Shown here in pieces: positions 39,353-49,085 of a DNA stretch of 64,000 nucleotides. Within the stretch, counting starts at the first letter, position 1. Every line of letters begins with the position of its first letter. The notes under the pieces are model-generated. The model was given only the letters and a program-made list of their open reading frames with translations, was not told the DNA's origin and made no database searches. The stretch covers positions 23,282-87,281 of the forward strand of contig CAZABC010000007.1 in NCBI GenBank assembly GCA_964483405.1, in the 5' to 3' direction. Source of the stretch: CAZABC01 sp964483405. Its GTDB lineage: Bacteria; Chloroflexota; Limnocylindria; Limnocylindrales; CSP1-4. The position numbers and the translations under genes were made by a program.

Positions 39353-40917
39353 CCGAGACTCGGATCAAGATCACCTACGCGACGCTCCGGGCCGACAACG
39401 AGGAGCTCCACGCGCTCTACGACCAGGGTGTCGAGCGCGCCCGAGCTCGCCTCGGTGCATCGCACGCCAACATCGTCGACGGGGCGGAGCGGGCCGGCGA
39501 CGGCGAGTTCGAGCTGCGGTCGCCGATCGACTCGGACATCCTCGTCGGGCGCTTCGCCCGGGGCACCCGGCAGGACGTCCGCGATGCCATCGCGGCGGCC
39601 CGAGCGGCGCAGCCCGCGTGGGCCGCCCTCGGCTGGGAGCGCCGGCTCGAGATCCTCCGGAAGGCAGCCGACTTCCTCAGCGAGCGCCAGATGGAGTACG
39701 GGGCGCTGATGGCCTTCGAGGTCGGCAAGAGCCGGCTCGAGGCGCTCGGCGAGGTCGAGGAGGCGGCCGATCTCATCCGCTACTACGCGAAGACCGCCGA
39801 GGACAACGCGTTCTACGACCACCCGATGGACGACGGCGGCGTCGCCGGGGTCCACACCCGATCGATCCTACGGCCGCACGGCGTCTTCGCCGTCATCAGC
39901 CCGTTCAACTTCCCGATGGCGCTCGCCGTCGGGCCGTCGTCGGCGGCGCTCATGGCCGGCAACACGGTCGTCTTCAAGCCGGCCAGCGCGTCGGCGATGA
40001 GCGGCGTGACCCTCATGGAGGCCTACCGCGACGCCGGCGTCCCCGACGGGGTCATCAACCTGGTGATGGGCCCCGGCGACACGGTCGGAGCGGAGCTGGC
40101 GGAGAACCCGGGCATCGACGGGATCGTCTTCACCGGGAGTTACGAGGTCGGCTTCGAGCTCTACCGGTCGTTCTCGACCCGCTACCCGCGCCCGTGCATC
40201 GTCGAGATGGGCGGCAAGAACCCGGCGGTCGTGTCGCGCAAGGCCGACCTCGAGGAGGCGGCCGAGGGGATCATGCGCTCGGCCTTCGGCTTCGGCGGCC
40301 AGAAGTGCTCGGCCAACAGCCGGGTCTACGTCGAGCGGCCGGTCCACGACGAGCTCGTCCGGCTGCTGGTCCAGAAGACCGAGCAGATCACGATCGGCGA
40401 CCCGATCAAGCGCGAGAACTGGCTCGGTCCGGTCGTCGACCAGCGCGCGGTCGACCGCTGGACGCAGGCCGTCGCCGAGGCGCGTCGCGACGGCACCGTC
40501 TTCATCGGCGGCGAGCGCCTGACCGACGGCGACTTCGCCCGCGGCTACTACGTCGAGCCGACGGTCGTCGGCCTGCCGGCCGATCATCGGCTGTTCCAGG
40601 ACGAGCTGTTCGCGCCCTTCACCGCCGTCTGCGCCGTCGACTCGCTCGAGGAGGCGGTCCGGCTGTCGAACGACAACCTCTACGGCCTGACCGCCGGCGT
40701 CTACTCGGAGGATCCGACGGAGGTCCGCTACTTCCTCGACAACATCCACGCCGGCGTCCTGTACGTGAACCGGCGTGCCGGCGCGACGACCGGCGCCTGG
40801 CCGGGCCAGCAGCCCTTCGGCGGCTGGAAGGGCTCGGGCTCGACCGGCAAGAGCGGCCTGTCGATGTACTACGTCGCCCAGTTCCTCCGGGAGCAGAGCC
40901 ACACCATCGTCGACTGA
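39349..40917 (+). CDS. L-glutamate gamma-semialdehyde (1-pyrroline-5-carboxylate) dehydrogenase
   Basis: 522 residues. It oxidises glutamate semialdehyde/P5C to glutamate with NAD(P)+, the common end of proline and arginine/ornithine breakdown. The aldehyde dehydrogenase core shows FAVISPFNFPMALAVGP, NTVVFKPAS, FTGSYEVG, the general-base region VEMGGKNPAVV and the nucleophile C320 in FGFGGQKCSANSR. The C-terminal QQPFGGWKGSGSTGKSG is typical of the PutA/RocA branch. ATG 39349 overlaps the leader ORF stop; no separate SD of good quality is seen. No proline dehydrogenase is adjacent. Confidence 0.9.
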   Translation: MTETRIKITYATLRADNEELHALYDQGVERARARLGASHANIVDGAERAGDGEFELRSPIDSDILVGRFARGTRQDVRDAIAAARAAQPAWAALGWERRLEILRKAADFLSERQMEYGALMAFEVGKSRLEALGEVEEAADLIRYYAKTAEDNAFYDHPMDDGGVAGVHTRSILRPHGVFAVISPFNFPMALAVGPSSAALMAGNTVVFKPASASAMSGVTLMEAYRDAGVPDGVINLVMGPGDTVGAELAENPGIDGIVFTGSYEVGFELYRSFSTRYPRPCIVEMGGKNPAVVSRKADLEEAAEGIMRSAFGFGGQKCSANSRVYVERPVHDELVRLLVQKTEQITIGDPIKRENWLGPVVDQRAVDRWTQAVAEARRDGTVFIGGERLTDGDFARGYYVEPTVVGLPADHRLFQDELFAPFTAVCAVDSLEEAVRLSNDNLYGLTAGVYSEDPTEVRYFLDNIHAGVLYVNRRAGATTGAWPGQQPFGGWKGSGSTGKSGLSMYYVAQFLREQSHTIVD

Positions 40918-41141
40918 GCGGCATCCGGCCCGGGGCGGGGGCCGACCGGACCACGGATGACCGCCCGGCCGTCCGCTGGGACCCCGCGCTTCGACCGGGA
41001 GGTCGCCGGCTCCGCCTACGTCGGCGAGGTCGCCCTCCGGCCGTGAGGGTCCGCCGCCCTCCGACAGGGCGGGCACGCGGCCCTGCCGGCTTCGGGACGG
41101 TGGCGTGACCTTCGGGTCATCGCGGGGCGACCTCCGCGGGC

Positions 41142-41147
41142 TATACT
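41142..41147 (+). promoter_or_regulatory. -10 hexamer TATACT (aminotransferase / CoA-transferase operon)
   Basis: TATACT is the best -10 in the 275-bp gap 40918-41192 that otherwise holds no gene. The predicted start of transcription (about 41154) is just upstream of a perfect inverted repeat. Confidence 0.5.
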
Positions 41148-41159
41148 TGCTATCCACTC

Positions 41160-41176
41160 TGCATAGGTTCTATGCA
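41160..41176. promoter_or_regulatory. Operator-like inverted repeat TGCATAG-GTT-CTATGCA
   Basis: Perfect 7-bp arms (41160-41166, 41170-41176) with a 3-bp centre, 12 bp downstream of the TATACT hexamer and 7 bp before the AGGAGG of the aminotransferase. It is AT-rich against a GC-rich background, as expected for a repressor site. Confidence 0.5.
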
Positions 41177-41192
41177 CCCACCAGGAGGAACC

Positions 41193-42557
<1,365 letters not shown>

Positions 42558-42602
42558 CGAGGACAGCCGCCCCGACCCGGCGGCGACAGGAGGAGGGCCC
42601 GA

Positions 42603-43517
42603 GTGAGCGGCAAGGTCGCCACGATGCGCGATGCCGTCGCGGCGCTCGTTCGCGACGGCGACACCGTCGCGATCGAAGGCTTCACCCACCTCATCTCGTT
42701 CGCGGCCGGCCACGAGATCGTCCGCCAGCGGAAGCGCGACCTCGTCCTCGCCCGGATGACGCCCGACGTCATCTACGACCAGATGGTCGCGGCCGGGGTC
42801 GCCCGCAAGCTCGTCTTCAGCTGGCTCGGCAACCCGGGCGTCGGCGGGCTGCATGCGATCCGGCGGGTCACCGAGGGTGCCGAGGCGTCGCTCGAGCTCG
42901 AGGAGTACAGCCACTTCGGGATGGTCGCCCGGTACACCGCAGGTGCCGCCAACCTGCCGTTCTTCCCGCTCCGGAGCTACTTCGAGACGGACATGCCGGC
43001 GGCCAACCCGCGGATCCGCGAGATCGAGTCGCCGTACGGCGACGGCAAGGTCTACGCCGTCCCGCCGCTCAAGCCCGACGTCACCATCATCCACGCCCAG
43101 CGGGCCGACGCGAACGGCAACACCCAGGTCTGGGGACTCCTCGGCTGCCAGAAGGAGGCCGCCTTCGCCGCCGAGCGGGTCATCGTCGTCGTCGAAGAGC
43201 TGGTCGACGAGACGGTCGTCCGGGCCGACCCGAACCGGACGATCGTGCCCGGGCTCGTCGTCGACGCCGTCGTCGTCGAGCCGTGGGGCGCGCATCCCTC
43301 GTACGTCCAGGGCTTCTACGACCGGGACAACCGCTTCTACCGCGACTGGGACCCGATCAGCCGGACGGCCGAGACGACCGAGGCCTGGCTGCGCGAGTGG
43401 GTCCACGGCGTGGAGGGTCGGGCCGAGTACGTCGAGAAGCTCGGAGCCGAGCGGATCGCGAGCCTGCGCCCCGGATCGGCGCCATCGGGGACGGTCGAGT
43501 ACGGGGCGTACCGATGA
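42603..43517 (+). CDS. CoA-transferase family I subunit A (glutaconate-type)
   Basis: 304 residues, GTG start with SD CAGGAGG. Family features: the N-terminal DAVAALVRDGDTVAIEGFTHLISFAAGHEIVRQ loop (split as DGDTVAIEGFTHL), GNPGVGGLHAIRR, FFPLRSYFETDM, and IIHAQRADANGNTQVWG near the dimer interface. It pairs with subunit B encoded next. Together they move CoA between carboxylic acids (glutaconate, 3-oxoacid or steroid-derived acids as in IpdAB). The substrate is not determined; the adjacent aminotransferase suggests an amino-acid-derived acid. Confidence 0.88.
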   Translation: MSGKVATMRDAVAALVRDGDTVAIEGFTHLISFAAGHEIVRQRKRDLVLARMTPDVIYDQMVAAGVARKLVFSWLGNPGVGGLHAIRRVTEGAEASLELEEYSHFGMVARYTAGAANLPFFPLRSYFETDMPAANPRIREIESPYGDGKVYAVPPLKPDVTIIHAQRADANGNTQVWGLLGCQKEAAFAAERVIVVVEELVDETVVRADPNRTIVPGLVVDAVVVEPWGAHPSYVQGFYDRDNRFYRDWDPISRTAETTEAWLREWVHGVEGRAEYVEKLGAERIASLRPGSAPSGTVEYGAYR

Positions 43518-44329
43518 GCGCCGACCGCGCCCCGGTGCCCGGTCGGGCCGCCGCCGACGGGGGCTTCAGCAGGACCGAGATGATGATCGTCGCAGCCGCC
43601 CGCGAGCTGGCGACCCAGCGGGTCTGCTTCGTCGGTGTCGGCCTCCCGAACATCGCCGTCAACCTGGCGAAGCGGACGGTCGCCCCCGCCATGGAGCTCG
43701 TCTACGAGGCCGGCGTCTTCGGCGCCCGCCCGGCGCGCCTGCCGCTGTCGATCGGCGACCCGACGATCGTCACGGGTGCGACGGCCGTCACGAGCATGTT
43801 CGAACTCTTCGCCTTCTATCTCCAGGGCGGGCTGATCGACGTCGGCTTCCTCGGCGCGGCCCAGATCGACCGCTTCGGGAACATCAACACGACGGTCATC
43901 GGCGACTATGCCCAGCCGAAGACCCGCCTGCCCGGCAGCGGCGGCGCGTGCGAGATCGCCATCAACGCCCGCCAGGTCTTCGTGATCATGCGCCAGAGCG
44001 CCCGCTCGTTCGTCGAGCGGATCGACTTCCGGACGTCGCCCGGCAACCTCGGCGGGGCCGAGCAGAGCGAGCGGATCCGGCGCGAGCAGGGCTGGCTCGG
44101 GCGCGGCCCGTCGGTCGTGGTCACCGATCTCGGCATCTACCACTTCGACGAGAACGGCGAGATGCGGCTCGACTCGCTCCACCCCGGGGCGACGCTCGAC
44201 GAGGTCAGGGCGACGATGGGCTGGGTGGTCCGGGTCGCCGCCACCCTCGCGACGACCCCGGAGCCGACCGCCGAGGAGCTGCGGCTCATCCGCGAGGAGC
44301 TCGATCCCGACGGCGCCTACACCGGCTGA
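43514..44329 (+). CDS. CoA-transferase family I subunit B (glutaconate-type)
   Basis: 271 residues, start in an ATGA overlap with subunit A, consistent with equal synthesis. Typical beta-subunit features are CFVGVGLPNIAVNLAKR, ELVYEAGVFGARPARLPLSIGDP (the Glu in YEAGV aligns with the catalytic or near-catalytic position), LGAAQIDRFGNINTTVIGDY, and LPGSGGACEIAINARQ. It ends the operon; the 400-bp stretch after it holds repeats but no gene. Confidence 0.88.
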   Translation: MSADRAPVPGRAAADGGFSRTEMMIVAAARELATQRVCFVGVGLPNIAVNLAKRTVAPAMELVYEAGVFGARPARLPLSIGDPTIVTGATAVTSMFELFAFYLQGGLIDVGFLGAAQIDRFGNINTTVIGDYAQPKTRLPGSGGACEIAINARQVFVIMRQSARSFVERIDFRTSPGNLGGAEQSERIRREQGWLGRGPSVVVTDLGIYHFDENGEMRLDSLHPGATLDEVRATMGWVVRVAATLATTPEPTAEELRLIREELDPDGAYTG

Positions 44330-44388
44330 CGGCGGGGCACAGCGAGCGCGGCGCGGCCACGCGCGGCGCGGCGCCGTCCCGAGCCGCC

Positions 44389-44462
44389 CCGCCGCCTCGG
44401 TCGCACCGACCTGGCTGGTGCTCCGTCCCGCCGCCTCGGCCGCACCAACCTGGCTGGTGCTC
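44389..44462. repeat. Two 35-nt direct repeats (39-bp period) with hairpins
   Basis: Copies at 44389-44423 and 44428-44462 differ at only two positions. Both contain a GCACC ... GGTGC inverted repeat around ACCTGGC, with a related stem (CACCA-N7-TGGTG) about 110 bp further on. The whole gap 44330-44729 contains these repeats and no credible gene. It may act as the terminator region for the converging CoA-transferase and cation-efflux genes, or be a small structured RNA. Confidence 0.6.
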
Positions 44463-44729
44463 GGTTGATCGATGGCGATCTCCGCGGCCTCGACTGCGGG
44501 CGCCACGCACGAGACCGTGCACGACATCGCGCGAGCCACCGATCATGCTGGTACGCGCCGTCCGAGCGCGCTGGAACACCAGCCACAGTGGTGACGCCGA
44601 CGCGTCGTCGCCGTCTGCCCTCCCGGGTGGCGCCGCTGGGACGGTGCGGCCGGGACCGCCCGCCTCAGTGCGCCGGCCCGTCGCCGCGACCGGGCCGCAG
44701 GGACCCGGTGATCCCGTCGCCCGTTGCCG

Positions 44730-45445
44730 CTACTCGCCCCCGCCGGCGGCGTCATTCCCGCCCTCGCCCCCGCCCTCGGCCCCATCCTCGCCGCGCCACG
44801 CCTCGAGCGCCTCGCAGGCGACGAGGAAGGCGATCGCGAGCGCGGCGACCGGATCCGCCCACCACCACCCGAGGACGGTGTTGAGGCCGACGCCGACGAG
44901 CACGGCGGCCGAGAGCCACCAGCACGCCTGGGTCTGGACGGCATCGGCCGCGAGCGCCCGACTGCCGAGATCGACCGCGACGTGTCGCTTGGCCGCGGCG
45001 AGCGAGAGCATGACGACGAGGCTGACCGCCGCGAGCGCGATCCCGACCGGCGACGCCGTCGGCCGCTCGGCCGAGATGAGGGTCGTGACCGCGTCGAAGG
45101 TCACGTACGCGGCCAGGAGCGCCAGCGACGCGCCGATGAGCCGCTCGGCGACCCGCTCGGCCCACTCGACACGCTGGGCCGCCTCACCCGCCTCGACCCG
45201 CTCGGCGGTGGAGCCCAGGCCCGGGCCGCCGTCACGTCCGAGGCCGCCGGCGCTGGCGGCGTCGGCCTCGACGCCGACACGCCACAGGACGATGACTCCG
45301 GACGTGCTCTCGACGAATGAGTCGATCCCGAACCCGAGGCGAGCGCGGCGGCGACCCCGATCGTGCCCTCGACGAGGTTCCAGCCGACCGTGAGCCAGGC
45401 GAGCCGGCGAGCTCGCCGGAGGAGCGCCGAACGGTCGCCGGGCAC
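44730..45445 (-). pseudogene. Cation-efflux (CDF-like) transporter, frameshifted
   Basis: The N-terminal part reads from GTG 45445 (SALLRRARRLAWLTVGWNLVEGTIG and VAAALASGS) and then runs into a wrong frame. The C-terminal part, in another frame, reads FGIDSFVESTSGVIVLWRVG ... YVTFDAVTTLISAERP ... LGSRALAADAVQTQACWWLS ... VGVGLNTVLGWWWADPVAAL and stops at TAG 44730-44732. The junction is near 45329-45339. Compared with the family pattern (ASGS-VALVG-FGIDS) about 19 nt are missing there, which accounts for the 716-nt length. It is either a real inactivating deletion in the second membrane helix or an assembly error. It starts 5 nt after the USP stop, in one operon with USP and the multicopper oxidase. 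Confidence 0.75.
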
Positions 45446-45450
45446 GGCGG

Positions 45451-46005
45451 TCAGTGCGACGTAGCGGGCGGCGCTCCCTCGGCGGTCGTGCCGATCGGGG
45501 CCGGCGCTCCCTCGGCGGTCGTGCCGATCCGTGCCGGCGCGCCGTCCTCCGACGCCCGGACGACCATGACCGGGCACGGGGCGTGCCGGACCACGTGGTC
45601 CGAAACGCTCCCGACGAGGAACCGTCCGACCCCGCTCCGACCGTGCGATCCGACGACGATCAGGTCGGCGTGCTCGGCCGTCGCGGCGTCGACGATCGCC
45701 TCGCCCGGGTCGCCCTCCCAGATGAGGAACGTCACGTCGACCCCGACCCGCCGACCGCGCTCGACGAGGGCCTGCGCCCCGATCTCGCGCTGCGCCCGGA
45801 CCTGGTCGACCCGCTGACCGAAGCGGCCTCCCGGCAGGCGGAGCTGCCGGGGGTCGATGACGCTGACGACGAGCAGGGGGGCGCCGAGCAGCCGGGCCAG
45901 CTCGAGCGCCTGGTCGGTGGCGCCGACCGACGCCGGCGACAGGTCGGTCGCGAGCAGGACCTTGCCGAGCCGCGACCCGAGCCGCGGCCCCGTCTCGACC
46001 GGCAT
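45451..46005 (-). CDS. Universal stress protein (UspA family)
   Basis: 184 residues from ATG 46005, with GGAGG about 11 nt upstream; GTG 46014 is an alternative. The fold starts KVLLATDLSPASVGATDQALELA and contains VSVIDPRQL. The ATP-binding signature is VVGSHGRSGVGRFLVGSVSDHVVRHAPCPVMVV (G-x2-G-x9-G-S), so it should bind ATP. The C-terminus carries two copies of an 11-residue repeat (IGTTAEGAPAP, IGTTAEGAPPA) encoded by a 33-bp tandem repeat, unusual for this family. It is downstream of the multicopper oxidase (26 nt) and upstream of the broken CDF gene; a metal or oxidative stress context is likely. Confidence 0.88.
   Translation of the reverse strand: MPVETGPRLGSRLGKVLLATDLSPASVGATDQALELARLLGAPLLVVSVIDPRQLRLPGGRFGQRVDQVRAQREIGAQALVERGRRVGVDVTFLIWEGDPGEAIVDAATAEHADLIVVGSHGRSGVGRFLVGSVSDHVVRHAPCPVMVVRASEDGAPARIGTTAEGAPAPIGTTAEGAPPATSH
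45470..45529. repeat. 33-bp tandem repeat in the USP C-terminus
   Basis: A 27-nt core starting GGCGCTCCCTC and ending GTGCCGATC occurs at 45470-45496 and identically at 45503-45529. It encodes the duplicated 11-residue tail of the universal stress protein. Confidence 0.75.
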
Positions 46006-46031
46006 GTCCGGCACCGCCTCCGCGCTCTTGG

Positions 46032-47384
46032 CTAGGCCGGCAGGACGACGAGCGCCGTCACCATGCCGAACATGCCGTCGAGCCCCTCGACGTGCGGGAG
46101 GATGTGGCAGTGGAACGCCCAGACGCCGGGCCGGTCGCACTCGACGACGGCGTCCCAGCGCTCGCCGGGGTTGACGCCGAGCGTGTCGGCGAAGAACTCG
46201 GCGTCGCCGAGGGGGGCGCCATCGCGGGCGACGATCCGCTGCCGGAACCCGTGGGTGTGCCACGGGTGCATCATCGTCCCCTCGTTCATGTATCGGATGT
46301 AGACCCTGTCGCCGACGTTGGCGACGATCGGCACCGTGGCCGGGAACCCGTGGCCGTTGATCGTGAACCCGCCGAGCGCGTCGTTGTGGATGAAGACGAC
46401 GTCGTGCTCGGGCTTGGCGATCCCGTACTTCTGGGCCGGGCGGTCGGCCGGGTCGGCCGGGTCGACGATGAACGCCCCGAGCAGGCCGCGACCGACCTGG
46501 TCGGTCGCGTTGTGGTGCGAGTGGTACATGTGCGAGCCGGCCGTCCTGGCGACGAACTCGTAGGTGAACGTCTCACCCGGGACGATCGGCAGCTGGGTGA
46601 CGAACGGGATCCCGTCCTGCTTGAAGTCGGTGAACTCGATCCCGTGGAAGTGGACGCCGGTGGTCTCGCTCAGGTTGTTGGTGAAGTTGACCCGGACCTT
46701 GTCGCCCTCGACGACCCGGAGGAGCGGACCCGGCCACATCTTGTTGTAGCCGAGGGCCTTGAGCGGCGGCATGACCGCGTCGATCGGCCACTCGATCTCG
46801 TCGATCGTCATGTCGAAGACCTTGACGTCGCCGTCGAGGGTCGGTTCGAGCGGCTGGTTGCCGTGGGGCACCTTGGTGAACTCGGGGTCCTCGGTCGGCG
46901 GGCCGAGCGGGTCGTCGAGGAAGGCGCTGAGGCCCAGGGGGCCCGCCAGGTTACCGACGAACCGACGGACCTTCTCCTGGGCCTTGAGGTCGTGGTCGGA
47001 CCAGCCGGCCGGGAGGGTCACGGCGGGACTGGGCGACGGTGCGGCCGACGCGGCGGCCGATGCCGACGGGGCGGCCGACGGCGCCGCCGAGCCGGCCGGG
47101 GACGGCGACGGCGATGCGCCCGCGTCCGGGTCGAAGGTCGGGCCGAAGGTCCAGCTCGGCGCGCCGGCCGGCGCGCAGGCCGCGACCGTGGCCGCGACCG
47201 TGGCCGCGCCGGCCACCGCCGCGCCCCGGAGGAACGTCCGACGCGTCAGCGGGCTCGACGTCGGGCCCTCCGCCTCGACGGCCTGGGGGACGAGGCTGCG
47301 GTCCGGTTCGACGCCCGCCTCGCTCGCGGCGTCGGGAACGGTGGGCAGCGCAGGCTGCGGGTCGCGGGTAATCATGAGCGGCAT
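46032..47384 (-). CDS. Secreted multicopper oxidase (Tat lipoprotein type)
   Basis: 450 residues. The N-terminus has a twin-arginine signal (LTRRTFLRGAAVAG) leading to a lipobox-like TVAACAPAG, then an Ala/Ser/Pro linker (~85-120). The cupredoxin part shows copper ligands VHFHGIEF, MYHSHHNATDQ, MHPWHTHGF and the C-terminal FHCHILPHVEGLDGM (type 1 Cys, His and Met, with type 2/3 His). These are the four HxH-type motifs of multicopper oxidases. It would oxidise metal ions (Cu+, Mn2+) or phenolics outside the membrane. ATG 47384 lacks an SD and a clear -10; an in-frame ATG at 47375 is possible. First gene of the operon with USP and CDF. Confidence 0.9.
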   Translation of the reverse strand: MPLMITRDPQPALPTVPDAASEAGVEPDRSLVPQAVEAEGPTSSPLTRRTFLRGAAVAGAATVAATVAACAPAGAPSWTFGPTFDPDAGASPSPSPAGSAAPSAAPSASAAASAAPSPSPAVTLPAGWSDHDLKAQEKVRRFVGNLAGPLGLSAFLDDPLGPPTEDPEFTKVPHGNQPLEPTLDGDVKVFDMTIDEIEWPIDAVMPPLKALGYNKMWPGPLLRVVEGDKVRVNFTNNLSETTGVHFHGIEFTDFKQDGIPFVTQLPIVPGETFTYEFVARTAGSHMYHSHHNATDQVGRGLLGAFIVDPADPADRPAQKYGIAKPEHDVVFIHNDALGGFTINGHGFPATVPIVANVGDRVYIRYMNEGTMMHPWHTHGFRQRIVARDGAPLGDAEFFADTLGVNPGERWDAVVECDRPGVWAFHCHILPHVEGLDGMFGMVTALVVLPA

Positions 47385-47464
47385 TGTGCGTGATTCGGCC
47401 GATCTCGATGATGTGACCCTTGGCCCGCCGTCGGGGTCCGGGTGGCCCGGTGACCAGCGAGTGC

Positions 47465-47470
47465 TACGCT
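47465..47470 (+). promoter_or_regulatory. -10 hexamer TACGCT (histidine kinase)
   Basis: TACGCT, 10 nt, ATG 47481; no SD. A leader of about 3 nt or none is expected. Confidence 0.45.
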
Positions 47471-47480
47471 CGCGTCCGTC

Positions 47481-49085
47481 ATGGCCGAGCGCCCCACCCG
47501 CCTGACCGCCCCGCCCCGGGACACGCCGACCTCGAGCGCGTCCCCGATCGACGCGTCACTCGCGCAGGCGTTCCCGGTCGTCCTCGCCCTCGACGCCCTC
47601 GACGGCTGGTTCCGCGACCCGTCGCCGGAGGGCCGGGAGCGGATCGAGGCCGCGCTCGTGGCGATCGTCCGCGTCGCCCGGGCGGACGGTGCGCGGCTCG
47701 TCGTCGACGCCCCGCCCCTGCCGGCGATCTCGATCGGGGAGGGGACCCTCTCGGGGACCGACCTGCCGGCCCACGCCGTCCGCTACGACCTCGTCGCGCC
47801 GGAGCGTGGCGCCCCGGTCGGCGCGCTGTGGCTCGACGGTCCGGACCCGTCGGCGGCCATCGTGGTCCGTGCCCTCGAGATCGCCCTTGCCGCGGGCTGG
47901 TCGCGGGCCGAGGTCCGCGGGGCCGTGGAGCGCCTCGCCGCGCTCGACGAGGCGACCCGGGCCATCGCCGGCGTCCTCGACCTCGACCGCGTCCTCCAGC
48001 TGATCGCCGACCGGGTCCGGATCCTCGCCGGTGCCCGCTATGCGGCGATCGGCACCTTCGATGACCGCGGCGCGATCGGGCACTTCCTGACGTCCGGGAT
48101 GTCGTCGGCCGAACGGGACCGGATCGGGGCTCCGCCTCGGGGTCGCGGGCTCCTCGGCGCGATCCTGCGGGAAGGGCGATCGATCCGCCTCGACGACCTG
48201 ACCACCGACCCCCGGAGCGTCGGCTTCCCCGACCAGCACCCGCCGATGCGGTCGTTCCTCGGCGTCCCGATCGTCGTGAAGGGTCGGTCGGTCGGCAACC
48301 TCTACCTGACCGACAAGCAGGGTGCGACCGGGTTCTCGGCGGCCGACCAGGAGCTCGTCGAGGTGTTCGCGATCCACGCCGGGATCGCGATCGAGAACGC
48401 CCGTCTCCACGACCAGGTCCAGCGGCTGGCGATCGTCGAGGAGCGGGAGCGGATCGGCCGCGACCTCCACGACGGGATCATCCAGAGCCTGTACGCCGTC
48501 GGGCTCTCGCTCGAGGACCTGCCGGACCTGATGGACGAGAGTCCCGACGAGGCCGCGATCCGCGTCGACCGGGCCATCGAGTCGCTCAATCTGACCATCC
48601 GCGACATCCGGAACTTCATCTTCGGCCTGCGGCCCGAGCTCCTCGAGCAGGCCGACCTCGAGGCCGCGCTGACCGCGCTCGCCGGGGAGTTCCGGCTGAA
48701 CACGATGGTCGACATCGACGTCGTCCTTGGTCCGGACGTCCCGGCCGACCTGTCGGTCGACGAGCGCCATCAGGTGCTCCAGATGGCCCGCGAGTGCCTG
48801 TCGAACGTCGCCCGGCACTCGAAGGCGACCCGGGCGACGCTGTCGCTCGGGACCGACGCCGACGGGGTCGTCCTCCGGGTCAGCGACAACGGCCGCGGCT
48901 TCGACCCGGCGGCGATCCGCGGCCCGAGCCACCAGGGCCTCGCCAACATCCGTGGCCGGGCCCGGGCGCTCGGCGGCGAGGTGACGGTGGAGAGCCGTCC
49001 CGGAGACGGGACGCGTATCATCGTCCGGCTACCGCCCCGCGACCAGGCGCGCCACGATAGCCCGGAGGCGATCGACCAGCCGTGA
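47481..49085 (+). CDS. GAF-domain sensor histidine kinase (NarL/DevS type)
   Basis: 534 residues, soluble. Residues 1-150 are an unassigned alpha/beta region. A GAF domain spans ~165-310 (YAAIGTFDDRGAIGHFLTSG ... MRSFLGVPIVVKGRSVGNLYLTDK, ending IHAGIAIENARLHDQ). HisKA_3 has phospho-acceptor H330 in ERERIGRDLHDGIIQSLY. The HATPase domain (~420-530) has ECLSNVARHSKA, VSDNGRGFDPAA and GLANIRGRARALGGEV. The GAF arrangement is reminiscent of DevS/DosT redox or gas sensors, but haem ligands cannot be assigned. It overlaps the response regulator gene (GTGA). Together they form a complete two-component system. Confidence 0.9.
   Translation: MAERPTRLTAPPRDTPTSSASPIDASLAQAFPVVLALDALDGWFRDPSPEGRERIEAALVAIVRVARADGARLVVDAPPLPAISIGEGTLSGTDLPAHAVRYDLVAPERGAPVGALWLDGPDPSAAIVVRALEIALAAGWSRAEVRGAVERLAALDEATRAIAGVLDLDRVLQLIADRVRILAGARYAAIGTFDDRGAIGHFLTSGMSSAERDRIGAPPRGRGLLGAILREGRSIRLDDLTTDPRSVGFPDQHPPMRSFLGVPIVVKGRSVGNLYLTDKQGATGFSAADQELVEVFAIHAGIAIENARLHDQVQRLAIVEERERIGRDLHDGIIQSLYAVGLSLEDLPDLMDESPDEAAIRVDRAIESLNLTIRDIRNFIFGLRPELLEQADLEAALTALAGEFRLNTMVDIDVVLGPDVPADLSVDERHQVLQMARECLSNVARHSKATRATLSLGTDADGVVLRVSDNGRGFDPAAIRGPSHQGLANIRGRARALGGEVTVESRPGDGTRIIVRLPPRDQARHDSPEAIDQP

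Noticed and set aside
41172..41192. Upstream ATG as start of the aminotransferase
   Set aside because: It lies inside a perfect inverted repeat and lacks an SD, while GTG 41193 has AGGAGG in front of it.
44389..44462. CRISPR array
   Set aside because: Only two copies with a 4-nt gap; no spacers and no cas genes in the window.
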